From: Deltaproteobacteria bacterium
Lineage (GTDB): Bacteria; Desulfobacterota; Dissulfuribacteria; Dissulfuribacterales; UBA3076
Direction: 5' to 3'
Length of the DNA: 6,694 bases
NCBI GenBank assembly: GCA_027004315.1
Contig: JALTHV010000322.1
Span: 1 to 6,694 of the forward strand
The notes beneath the pieces were generated by a model. It was not told the DNA's origin. It did not search any database and saw only the letters and a program-made list of their open reading frames with translations. Shown here one piece after another: positions 1 to 6,041 of the stretch. Each line of letters starts with the position of its first letter. Position 1 is the first letter of the stretch. Made by a program: the position numbers and the translations under genes.

Positions 1-1181
1 TAGATGTGACCAGACCAAGGGCACCCAGATTGCTGTGGGAAAGACACTATTCGGGTCTTGGTTTTTCCAGTTCTTATCCTGCGGTCTTGAAGGTAAAGGA
101 CAAGTGGTTTGCTGTATTTGGTTCAGGTCCGGCTGATTATGATGGAACCAGTACTGAGAAGGGGCATATATTTGTCGTTGATCTAAAGACTGGAATACCT
201 TACAAAAAGGCCAGTGATGACTGGCTCTTTGAGACCCGTGAAGATAAGGCCTTTATGAGTGGACCGGCAAGCCTTGACAAGGATCTCAATTACAATGTGG
301 ATGCCATATATATCGGAGAGGCATATAACTTGGGGAGTAACTGGAAAGGCGCTCTATACAAGGTGGCCATCCCATGGGTAGATGATGCAGGAAACAGTAC
401 ATACGGTGACACAATAAATGGGCACTACAATGATGACACCAGGTCATGGTTGCTGTCTCGTCTCTTTGACTCCCCTGCACCAATCACTGCACCTCCAGCA
501 GTGAGTGTGGATAGACTAGATAATACATGGATATACTTTGGTACGGGTCGTTATTTCAATGATAATGACAAATCGAGTACAGACCAGCAGTACTTCTTCG
601 GCATCAAAGATCCCTTTTTCAATAGCTCTAACAGCACCAAGAGCTATTATCATAACTATAGTTCAACCTGCGAGCTGGATATGAACAATCTGTTTGATGC
701 AGATCCCTATACGGTCAATGATGGTGGTGCTGTCTACAAAGATGGTTCGTATTACGGGGATTTTGGTGAATTAGTAACAGATGTCCGGCAGGAAGATGGA
801 TGGTTCAGGAGCCTGTCTGTATCTGGTCCTTCGGAGCGTGTACTGGCTAGGCCTTCGGTCTTTGGAGGCATTGTCCTTGTCCCGACCTTTGTGCCCAATA
901 CGGATATATGCGGTTTTGGAGGTAATAGTTATCTGCACGGTTTTTACTATGAGACAGGTACTGCATACTCAGAGCCTGTATTTTGTAATGGTACCGGGAC
1001 AACAGTATTGGATAAGACTGAACTCGGTCCGGGCCTGGCATCTAGCGTAGGTATCCATGTAGGGAGAGAAGAGGGTATGAAATGCTTTGTACAACAGAGT
1101 ACAGGGGCTATAAAGGACCTTGAGGTCCATCCTGCCCTTAATAATATAAAGAGTGGCCTGAGATCCTGGAGAGAGAAATAG
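1..1181 (+). CDS. pilY1: PilY1-type type IV pilus tip/biogenesis protein, C-terminal part (5' end outside window)
   Basis: This is the C-terminal beta-propeller region of a PilY1-like protein, an exported factor that promotes type IV pilus extension and adhesion and in known members is tuned by calcium. The reading frame is open to the left edge, giving Asp-Val before the GTG at 6, so that GTG is not the true start. Family hallmarks appear in order (numbering from the GTG): APRLLWE (6-12), AVFGSG (36-41), VVDLKTG (57-63), APPAVSVD, YFGTGRYF, a GIKDPFF segment, RPSVFGGIVLVPTFVP, and a terminal SWRE ending. D91-K-D93-L-N95-Y-N97-V-D99 fits the nine-residue DxDxNxxxD calcium loop of the family. 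The following YxGDxxGNLW-like segment is altered to YIGEAYNLGSNWKG. About 393 residues are visible, whereas full PilY1 proteins usually exceed 1,000. The gene converges on xerD. The family call is firm; the symbol is by homology. Confidence 0.87.
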   Translation, partial: DVTRPRAPRLLWERHYSGLGFSSSYPAVLKVKDKWFAVFGSGPADYDGTSTEKGHIFVVDLKTGIPYKKASDDWLFETREDKAFMSGPASLDKDLNYNVDAIYIGEAYNLGSNWKGALYKVAIPWVDDAGNSTYGDTINGHYNDDTRSWLLSRLFDSPAPITAPPAVSVDRLDNTWIYFGTGRYFNDNDKSSTDQQYFFGIKDPFFNSSNSTKSYYHNYSSTCELDMNNLFDADPYTVNDGGAVYKDGSYYGDFGELVTDVRQEDGWFRSLSVSGPSERVLARPSVFGGIVLVPTFVPNTDICGFGGNSYLHGFYYETGTAYSEPVFCNGTGTTVLDKTELGPGLASSVGIHVGREEGMKCFVQQSTGAIKDLEVHPALNNIKSGLRSWREK

Positions 1182-1205
1182 AGTAACTTTCAATAAGTCC
1201 TGACA

Positions 1206-1352
1206 TAACCGTTTACGTCCCTGGCTAGCGGTAGCATTTTGAGGGGTTTCAGTGCGGATTAACAGGCAGAGTGCCCTGATCTTGTGCATCAAGCGATGCT
1301 CCTGAAACCCCTCAAAATGCCACTGTTGGCCAGGGGGAAATGTAGCCGGTTA
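1206..1352. repeat. Long inverted repeat / palindromic element between pilY1 and xerD
   Basis: The 178-bp convergent intergenic region is mostly one palindrome. Arms at 1219-1252 and 1302-1335 match over 34 positions, including an exact 19-bp core (gcattttgaggggtttcag at 1234-1252 against its complement at 1302-1320). An outer pair, taaccg at 1206-1211 and cggtta at 1347-1352, extends it after a 4-nt length difference. Of the four arm differences, three (1226/1328, 1228/1326, 1230/1324) are G-U pairs in plus-strand RNA and one (1233/1321) is A-C. The 49-nt centre (1253-1301) can form two small hairpins: ggca/tgcc at 1265-1268 and 1272-1275, and cttg/caag at 1281-1284 and 1290-1293. No T-run follows on either strand, so it is not a textbook Rho-independent terminator, though it could still stop or protect converging transcripts. 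A MITE-like or REP-like repeat is the main alternative. Confidence 0.85.
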
Positions 1353-1359
1353 CAGACAT

Positions 1360-2274
1360 TCAGCCCCTGGGGTGATACTTACGGTGGATAGTGCGCAGGT
1401 GCTCTATGTCCAGATGGGTATATATCTGGGTGGTGCTGATGTCGGCATGGCCAAGGAGCATCTGCACTGCCCTCAGGTCTGCCCCTCTCTCCAGGAGATG
1501 GGTCGCAAAGGAATGGCGGAGTACGTGGGGAGAGATATCTCTGTCTATGCCGGCGGATCTGGAATATTGCTTGATCAATTGCCAAAACCTCTGTCTGGTG
1601 AGGGGCCTTCCCGCCCTGCCCACAAAGACAAAGTAGCTGGCCCTCTTGCCCAGGAGCCTGGGCCTGCCGGATTTGAGATAGCGCGTGAGCCACTCTATGG
1701 CAATTTCTCCCATAGGTACTATACGTTCTTTGTTTCCCTTGCCGATTATCCTTACATAGCCTACCTTTATGTCTACCTGATTGAGTTTTAGCCCTACTGC
1801 TTCAGATGCCCTGAGCCCACAGGCATAAGTGACTTCAAGAAGGCCCCTGTCTCTCAATCCAATAGGTCTAGTGACATCAGGTTGTTCCAGCAGGGCATTT
1901 ACTTCAGATACCGACAAAACCCTGGGGAGATAGGACCCTATCCTGGGATTATTGATTACGGCAAGGGGTGTGGAATCTAGATTGTGCTCCTCTACCAGGA
2001 AACGAAAGAAGCTCCTGAGGGCCGATAGCTTCCTGGCAGTCGTCCTTGCAGAGAGCCCTGAGTCCCTGAGGGACTTCAGCCACCCCAGTATGTGGTTAGA
2101 ATTTATATCCTCTGGATTGGCAAGTTTCTGCCCTTCTGCAAAGTCAACAAAGTTTAAGAGATCACGGCTATAGGCATCCAGGGTGTTGGGAGAGGCCCCT
2201 TGATCTATCACAAGGCGGGACATAAAGTCATCGACAAGCTCGGCCCAGGAAGTACTTGTCTCTTTCTCTGGCAT
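1360..2274 (-). CDS. xerD: Site-specific tyrosine recombinase XerD (chromosome dimer resolution)
   Basis: This is a 304-aa tyrosine recombinase, the normal XerC/XerD length. With a partner Xer protein it would resolve chromosome dimers at dif during cell division. The N-terminal SAM-like core-binding domain covers about residues 8-95 and the catalytic domain about 115-295. All catalytic residues are present: R155 (GLRASE), K179 (GKGNKE), H250 and R253 (HVLRHS), H276 (LLGHAD) and nucleophile Y285 (QIYTH). The tail IHRKYHPRG is typical of XerD rather than XerC or phage integrases, and there is no IntI-type insertion. The ATG lies 5 bp after the upstream stop, with no good Shine-Dalgarno nearby except a GGAGG about 25 nt upstream, so translational coupling is likely. 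It is the last gene of the minus-strand run, which argues for a housekeeping recombinase rather than a mobile-element integrase. Whether it works alone or with XerC cannot be seen here. Confidence 0.93.
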   Translation of the reverse strand: MPEKETSTSWAELVDDFMSRLVIDQGASPNTLDAYSRDLLNFVDFAEGQKLANPEDINSNHILGWLKSLRDSGLSARTTARKLSALRSFFRFLVEEHNLDSTPLAVINNPRIGSYLPRVLSVSEVNALLEQPDVTRPIGLRDRGLLEVTYACGLRASEAVGLKLNQVDIKVGYVRIIGKGNKERIVPMGEIAIEWLTRYLKSGRPRLLGKRASYFVFVGRAGRPLTRQRFWQLIKQYSRSAGIDRDISPHVLRHSFATHLLERGADLRAVQMLLGHADISTTQIYTHLDIEHLRTIHRKYHPRG

Positions 2275-2279
2275 GGCAT

Positions 2280-2765
2280 TCAGGAAATCTCTGCCAGTTG
2301 TGCCTCCGCGGTCTCCCGTATATCCGGATCCCTCGCAGTAAGGCTCAAGACCTTCAGCTTGCTTTTGAGCCCCTTTTGTTCAATAGGCCCCTTTTCTCCA
2401 ATAAGGGCACACAGGGCCTCAATGGCCTTACATACTATCTCTGGCGCATTCTTCAGATCCAGGAGCAGCAGCAAGACTCCCCAGTCGTCCGGCATTCCAT
2501 AGGTATCCACATAGTGTCTGACCCTGGACATGAACCTGGAGGTACCATAGGAGCTATGTATAGCCATGAGGTCTTTGGAGTGTTCAGGCCGTCCCTTGAC
2601 GCCCATAAAGAGCTCCTCTGCCTTTTTGAGATATAATCCCTTCAACTTTGGGTCTTCAAGGGCCCTTTCAAGGCTGCTATGTCCATTTTTTTTGCCTCTC
2701 CTGGCACTGGCTTTTTCACGCATACTGTCTATTTCTCTCCAGGTCTTTTTACGTTCTCTAGTCAT
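2280..2765 (-). CDS. Uncharacterised 161-aa protein, basic N-terminus and HEAT-like C-terminal half
   Basis: I cannot assign a function. Residues 1-30 are very basic and probably flexible (MTRERKKTWREID, then REKASARRGKK). The rest looks all-helical. Residues about 94-160 resemble two HEAT-like helical hairpins: WGVLLLLLDL with IVCKAIEALCALIGE, then LKSKLKVLSLTARDPDIRETAEAQL, whose DPDIRETA matches the usual HEAT turn. A KTWREID-type start followed by a HEAT-like tail reminds me of small conserved proteins in Deltaproteobacteria, but that is recollection and unchecked. There is no signal peptide, membrane segment or catalytic motif; the two cysteines (C112, C119) are isolated. GAGGT about 10 nt before the ATG is a reasonable ribosome site. 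The gene sits 18 bp after the phosphatase gene and 5 bp before xerD, so it is co-transcribed with both. A cytosolic protein that binds nucleic acid or protein is a guess from its charge. Confidence 0.78.
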   Translation of the reverse strand: MTRERKKTWREIDSMREKASARRGKKNGHSSLERALEDPKLKGLYLKKAEELFMGVKGRPEHSKDLMAIHSSYGTSRFMSRVRHYVDTYGMPDDWGVLLLLLDLKNAPEIVCKAIEALCALIGEKGPIEQKGLKSKLKVLSLTARDPDIRETAEAQLAEIS

Positions 2766-2783
2766 AGGTGCTGTTACCTCGTT

Positions 2784-3413
2784 TCAGACGGATATAAAAT
2801 CAAGATCCGGGAGTATCAGGCAGGTGAGGGTCCTGCCATATACTGCCCCTGTATCTATTCCTATCTTGTTCTCTTCAATTAATGGGAGCAAAAATGGTGT
2901 ATGACCAAAAATGACCCTCTTTCCCCAGTCATAAGAGGATTCCAGAAAAGGTGACCTGATCCAGATAAGGTCCTCCGGATCTTGATCAGAGATGGAGACG
3001 CCGGGCCTCAGACCTGCATGCACGAATATATAGTCTTTGGTCTCATAGAACAGGTCCAGATGATCCAGAAAGTCCCGGTGGCTCTTAGGTACCTCTATCT
3101 TCCCATCTGCACCCCGGTAGCTGTCAAGGGTCTCTTGACCACCATTCATAAGAAACAGGGCATAGTGTCTGTTCTTGAGGTAGTTAGAAAACATCCACTC
3201 ATGGTTCCCCTGCAGGAATACCACATGTCCCTCGTGGTCTTTTTTGAGGTCAAGCAATAGGTCTATCACTCCACGGGAATCTGGCCCACGGTCTATGTAA
3301 TCTCCAAGGAAGATCAACAGATCTCTGCCCCAGTCCATAGGTATCTTGTCAAGGAGGGCCCTCAGTTTGTCGAGGCAACCGTGGATATCCCCTATGACAA
3401 AGACCTTTCTCAT
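2784..3413 (-). CDS. Metallophosphoesterase, PPP-type serine/threonine protein phosphatase / ApaH-like
   Basis: This is a cytosolic two-metal phosphoesterase of the PPP family, which includes bacterial PrpA/PrpB-like protein phosphatases and ApaH. All metal and catalytic motifs are present (numbering from the GTG at 3425): GDIHG (12-16), GDYIDRGPDS (41-50), GNHEWM (73-78), HAGLRPG (136-142) and FGHTPF (173-178). A GIDTGAVYG segment near the C-terminus supplies the usual distal motif. At about 209-213 aa it is nearer PrpA/PrpB-like enzymes than full-length ApaH (about 280), so protein phosphatase is favoured; nucleotide or other substrates are possible. I prefer the ATG at 3413: AGGTGA lies 8 nt upstream, and MRKVFVIGDIHG is a usual beginning. 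A GTG at 3425 overlaps the stop of the radical SAM gene (GTGA) and would add four residues. Either start indicates tight coupling to that gene. Confidence 0.9.
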   Translation of the reverse strand: MRKVFVIGDIHGCLDKLRALLDKIPMDWGRDLLIFLGDYIDRGPDSRGVIDLLLDLKKDHEGHVVFLQGNHEWMFSNYLKNRHYALFLMNGGQETLDSYRGADGKIEVPKSHRDFLDHLDLFYETKDYIFVHAGLRPGVSISDQDPEDLIWIRSPFLESSYDWGKRVIFGHTPFLLPLIEENKIGIDTGAVYGRTLTCLILPDLDFISV

Positions 3414-3421
3414 AGAAGCAA

Positions 3422-4345
3422 TCACCTGCCCTTATCCAGCCTGTTAAGTCCCTCCTCTCTGGCTGCCCCTAAGGCATCGGCATATTCTTCCCGTGTAATC
3501 CTGCGATCTAGTGGAGGATGGTCATATGCCTCGCCATGGGGCCTATATTGATCCATTATATTCAGATAGGTATTGAGAGAGATCTCCCTTGCTATAAATC
3601 TCAGTATTGATTTTGTACCACTCAGTCCTCCAGGCAGGACCAGGTGCCGTACCAGCAGGCCTTTCCTTGCTATCCCGTCAGGGCCTATTGCCAGATCCCC
3701 TACCTGTCTGTGCATCTCTTTGATGGCTTTCCTTGCTACCTGGGGGTAATCAGGCACATGTGACAGGCGCCTTCCCACGTCTCTGTCCCAGTATTTAAAA
3801 TCTGGCAAAAAGATGTCTACTACCCCATCTAGCAGCCTGAGGGTATTGACAGAGTCATATCCCCCTGTGTTGTAGACCAGAGGTATGGAGAGGCCCTCTC
3901 TGGCAGCGAGGACCAGGGCCTTCAGTATAAAAGGCACTACATGCGAAGGCGTCACGAGGTTTATGTTGTGACATCCATCCTCCTGCAGGGCCAGAAAGCA
4001 AAAGGCCAGGAATTCATTGGATATTGCATGACCAGAGCCCAGGTGACTTACCTCATAATTCTGGCAGTATAGGCACCTCATGTTGCACCAGGAAAAAAAT
4101 ACTGTGCCCGAGCCCTTTTTGCCTACCAGTGGGGCCTCTTCTCCAAAGTGTGGGCCATAGCTGTCCAATATTACCTGATCGGTAGTCTGGCAAAAACCCT
4201 TTTCTCCCTTAAGCCTCTTGACTCGACAGCAGTGGGGACAGAGTTCACAACGTGCCATAGACCTCCAGGCCTCGTCGGCCCTCCGCTCCAGCTCTCCATT
4301 CTCAAGGAGTTTCAGATAGCCTGGCTTTTGAATTTCATTCTGCAT
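3422..4345 (-). CDS. PflX-like radical SAM enzyme (COG1313 type, pyruvate formate-lyase activase-like)
   Basis: This 307-aa radical SAM protein belongs to the group often labelled putative pyruvate formate-lyase activating enzyme. The 4Fe-4S/SAM motif is C87-x3-C91-x2-C94 (CNMRCLYCQN). Other family segments follow: NLVTPSHVVPFI (129-140), YNTGGYDS (158-165), DIFLPDFKYW (177-186), LLVRHLVLPGG (230-240) and MDQYRPHGEA (264-273). The N-terminus carries a further cysteine set, C33, C36, C39, C40 and C52 (CELCPHCC, later FC), which could hold a metal or a second cluster. The true substrate of this group is not established, and no glycyl radical enzyme gene is in the window, so the activase name should not be taken literally. 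The ATG at 4345 has only a weak ribosome site (gag just upstream). The gene follows the AI-2E-type gene by 37 bp, and its stop overlaps the upstream GTG candidate of the phosphatase. Confidence 0.88.
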   Translation of the reverse strand: MQNEIQKPGYLKLLENGELERRADEAWRSMARCELCPHCCRVKRLKGEKGFCQTTDQVILDSYGPHFGEEAPLVGKKGSGTVFFSWCNMRCLYCQNYEVSHLGSGHAISNEFLAFCFLALQEDGCHNINLVTPSHVVPFILKALVLAAREGLSIPLVYNTGGYDSVNTLRLLDGVVDIFLPDFKYWDRDVGRRLSHVPDYPQVARKAIKEMHRQVGDLAIGPDGIARKGLLVRHLVLPGGLSGTKSILRFIAREISLNTYLNIMDQYRPHGEAYDHPPLDRRITREEYADALGAAREEGLNRLDKGR

Positions 4346-4382
4346 ATCTCAGTCGTTAAGTAAAAATAAATCCAGCTAACGG
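4346..4382 (-). other. Largest gap in the minus-strand gene run (37 bp, A+T-rich)
   Basis: This short spacer separates the AI-2E-type gene from the radical SAM gene. It is A+T-rich, with a cgtta/taacg pair that could close a weak 5-bp hairpin around an 18-nt loop. I see no convincing -35/-10 pair, operator or terminator. It is the only spot inside the run where an internal promoter could readily fit, but nothing in the sequence proves one. Confidence 0.3.
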
Positions 4383-5474
4383 CTATAGCCTACCCTGTGG
4401 TGTCCGGCCCAGAAAATTCACCTTGTAGAGCTCCAGGATAGAGACACACAGGGCTATCAGTATAGGCCCAAGTACAAATCCAAGAAACCCAAAAACGCGG
4501 AGTCCTCCCAGTATACTGAAAAAGAGAAAGAGGGTATGCAGTTGGGTCTTGCCACTGATAAAGTATGGCCTGAGGAAATAGTCTATCTGGCTGATTATCA
4601 GGACACTGTAAATAAGGAGTATTGCGCCCTTGAGATAGAATCCTGTAACAAATAGATAGAGAGTGGCTGGAATCCAGACTATAGAGGTCCCAAGCATTGG
4701 TACAAAGCTGGCAAGCCCCATCAGCATACCCCAGAGCAGGGGGGCAGAGAAGCCCAGGACCCACAGGATAAAGATGCCAAGGCCTGCCTGTATAAATGTA
4801 GTCAGCAGATTCCCATAGAGCGTGGCAGACAGCACATCAGAAGTGAGGCCTGCAAATCTTTCCACGTCCTGTCTGGGCAGGGGCAGCAGGTCTTTAAAGG
4901 TCTGGAGCATCTGCTCTCCATCCCTAAAGAGGTAATAGAGAGTCACAATCATCAGGGCGGCATCGAATATAATGCTGGCCACATTCTTGAACACCACCGT
5001 CCCCTGTCTCAGGAAAAATTCTCCTGTCTTTTTTGAGAAATCTGTCAGGGCCTCTTTGACCCTTCCCTCATGTGTCTTGAGGGCCTTGAGGGCGTGAGAT
5101 ACGGTCTTATTGAGTATTGGAAATCTCTCTTTATTGGGCACTATAGTGAAGTTGCCGGCCTGGAGGTTATCTTCTACCTCGGAATAGACCCTTATTACCT
5201 CTGAGGTAAGGCTCCCCAGGAGGGCAAAGACCGGGATTATGATAAATGCGATTATGAGGAGGCACATTCCCAGAGAGGCCAGGCCTTCAGACCCCCTCAG
5301 GATCCGTCTCAGCCATCTGTACACCGGATAAAAAAAGAGAGCCAGGATAATGGCCCAGGTAATCGGTTCAAAAAAGGGGAGGAAGAGCCTGAGGCCCAGG
5401 GCCAGAATCAGCCCTGCAAGACCAGCGGTCAGGAGGGCCAGCAATTTGTTGTTGCGGCTGCTATATTGGTTCAT
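4383..5474 (-). CDS. AI-2E / PerM family inner-membrane transporter
   Basis: This 363-aa polytopic membrane protein has the layout of the AI-2E (PerM, UPF0118) family. Hydrophobic segments lie at about residues 11-33, 37-52, 66-90, 158-182, 222-243, 245-265, 268-293 and 312-349, giving roughly eight spans. The polar stretch 91-157 between the third and fourth is the family's usual soluble loop. Recognisable family sequence includes PLLWGMLMGLASFVPMLGTS (245-264), QIDYFLRPYFISG (296-308), LHTLFLFFSILGGLRVFGFLG (312-332) and GPILIAL (336-342). Members have been linked to autoinducer-2 export or sodium/proton antiport, but most substrates are unknown, so signalling should not be assumed. The ATG overlaps the upstream stop (ATGA at 5474-5471), and the overlap falls inside a run of 7-bp repeats. 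Length and all core segments look complete. It fits an exporter or permease carried along in a mixed operon. Confidence 0.9.
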   Translation of the reverse strand: MNQYSSRNNKLLALLTAGLAGLILALGLRLFLPFFEPITWAIILALFFYPVYRWLRRILRGSEGLASLGMCLLIIAFIIIPVFALLGSLTSEVIRVYSEVEDNLQAGNFTIVPNKERFPILNKTVSHALKALKTHEGRVKEALTDFSKKTGEFFLRQGTVVFKNVASIIFDAALMIVTLYYLFRDGEQMLQTFKDLLPLPRQDVERFAGLTSDVLSATLYGNLLTTFIQAGLGIFILWVLGFSAPLLWGMLMGLASFVPMLGTSIVWIPATLYLFVTGFYLKGAILLIYSVLIISQIDYFLRPYFISGKTQLHTLFLFFSILGGLRVFGFLGFVLGPILIALCVSILELYKVNFLGRTPQGRL

Positions 5475-5501
5475 GGTCTCTGGTTCATAGTCTCTGGTTT
5501 C
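5467..5501. repeat. Five degenerate 7-bp tandem repeats across a stop/start overlap
   Basis: Read on the plus strand the units are tggttca, tggtctc, tggttca, tagtctc and tggtttc, consensus TGGTYYM. Units 1-2 and 3-4 also form a 14-bp tandem duplication with one difference. The run encodes the last residues of the 177-aa protein (from within KPETMNQRP to its stop) and the first codons of the AI-2E-type gene. As a result the minus-strand sequence ATGAACCA occurs twice, 14 bp apart: once inside the upstream frame and once as the real start. It resembles the short heptamer tandem repeats seen between genes in some bacteria. Too short and degenerate to be CRISPR. Confidence 0.7.
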
Positions 5502-6004
5502 AGACTACGTGGTAACAATGTGAGCAGTTCTTCTCCCGGCAGGCCTAGGTCTGATGCCAACTCCATCAGTGTAGAATCAGGGCAATTTATGCAGCTTTCT
5601 CTCTTGCCAGAGCTTACGTCCATAGATTCCCGGGCCAGAAAGGCCTTTAATGCCCCAGCCACCTCTCTACGTATGGAAGAGATATCTATGGCTTTTTTTG
5701 TGGAAAAGGCAACAAGGCGCTTCCAGTTGACTGCACACCTCTTTAATCCCCTGTAGATAGTCTTGTCCCGGTTCTCAGGTGTGATATCCCTCAGTATGAT
5801 GGTCCTGTAGCGCTGGACAACGGCCTTCTCAAGGGCTACGAGATCCTTGGGTTCAAGGGCAAGATGAGGGCCTTCAGGATCTTCAGTAAGATAATAGATA
5901 GAACCGTGATATGCGATCTCAGGGATCTCTCCCGAGTGAATTATCAGTAATACCTCTTCTGACAGGATGTCTTTCTTGCTGGCCTCTATCTCTGGAATGG
6001 TCAT
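5471..6004 (-). CDS. Uncharacterised 177-aa cytosolic protein with a C-terminal CxxC
   Basis: I do not recognise a named family. The N-terminal third (1-70) mixes strand and helix: LLIIHSGEIPEIAYHGSIYYL, then LALEPKDLVALEKAVVQRYRTIIL. A mainly helical middle follows, DITPENRDKTIYRGLKRCAVNWKRLVAFSTKKAIDISSIRREVAGALKAFL, containing a Trp and several Arg/Lys that look conserved in style. Near the C-terminus is C138-I-N-C141, followed by LMELASDLGLPGEELLTLLP. With C90 this gives three cysteines, too few for a classical zinc ribbon by itself. There is no signal peptide or membrane segment. The ATG at 6004 lies 27 bp after purL and has only a poor ribosome site (AGG about 12 nt upstream). The stop overlaps the start of the AI-2E-type gene, so the two are co-translated. 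The last residues (PETMNQRP) come from a short tandem repeat and may be a recent extension. Confidence 0.8.
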   Translation of the reverse strand: MTIPEIEASKKDILSEEVLLIIHSGEIPEIAYHGSIYYLTEDPEGPHLALEPKDLVALEKAVVQRYRTIILRDITPENRDKTIYRGLKRCAVNWKRLVAFSTKKAIDISSIRREVAGALKAFLARESMDVSSGKRESCINCPDSTLMELASDLGLPGEELLTLLPRSLKPETMNQRP

Positions 6005-6014
6005 AGTGTATATG

Positions 6015-6041
6015 GGCCTAGGTCTCTTTTTCTACCAGGCC
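6015..6041 (-). promoter_or_regulatory. Small hairpin over the purL stop, ahead of the next start
   Basis: In minus-strand RNA, GGCCTGGT (from 6041 down to 6034) can pair with ACCTAGGCC (6023 down to 6015) with one bulged T, around an A-rich 10-nt loop. It covers the purL stop codon and contains the only AGG that could serve the 177-aa gene, whose ATG begins 10 nt further on. No U-run follows, so termination is unlikely; an effect on translation of the downstream gene is possible but unproven. Confidence 0.35.

Noticed and set aside
1219..1335. Classical Rho-independent bidirectional terminator
   Set aside because: The stem is far longer than usual, the loop is 49 nt, and no T-run follows on either strand. 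A termination role remains possible but the textbook form is absent.
1219..1335. dif site for the adjacent XerD
   Set aside because: dif is about 28 bp with two 11-bp arms around a 6-bp centre; nothing in this palindrome has that layout.
1203..1355. Integron attC-like site: ACATAAC at the left end and GTTACAG at the right end of the palindrome resemble RYYYAAC/GTTRRRY
   Set aside because: Each end misses the consensus by at least one base, the arms are too perfectly paired for attC, the length of 153 bp exceeds most attC sites, and the neighbouring recombinase lacks IntI features.
1648..1663. Perfect 7-bp-arm palindrome gcccaggagcctgggc
   Set aside because: It lies inside the conserved coding region of xerD and is probably a by-product of GC-rich codons; no regulatory reason for it is visible.
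1372..1791. Plus-strand 139-aa open frame opposite xerD, and similar opposite-strand frames elsewhere
   Set aside because: They lie antisense to genes with complete family motifs and show no recognisable domains of their own.
1360..2274. Mobile-element or phage integrase
   Set aside because: Length, XerD-type C-terminus and position at the end of a housekeeping gene run all point to a chromosomal Xer recombinase; no attachment-site duplication or phage genes are seen.
4346..4382. Internal promoter ahead of the radical SAM gene
   Set aside because: The spacer is A+T-rich but lacks a convincing -35/-10 pair at proper spacing.
5467..5501. CRISPR-like array
   Set aside because: Units are 7 bp with no spacers, and no cas genes are present.
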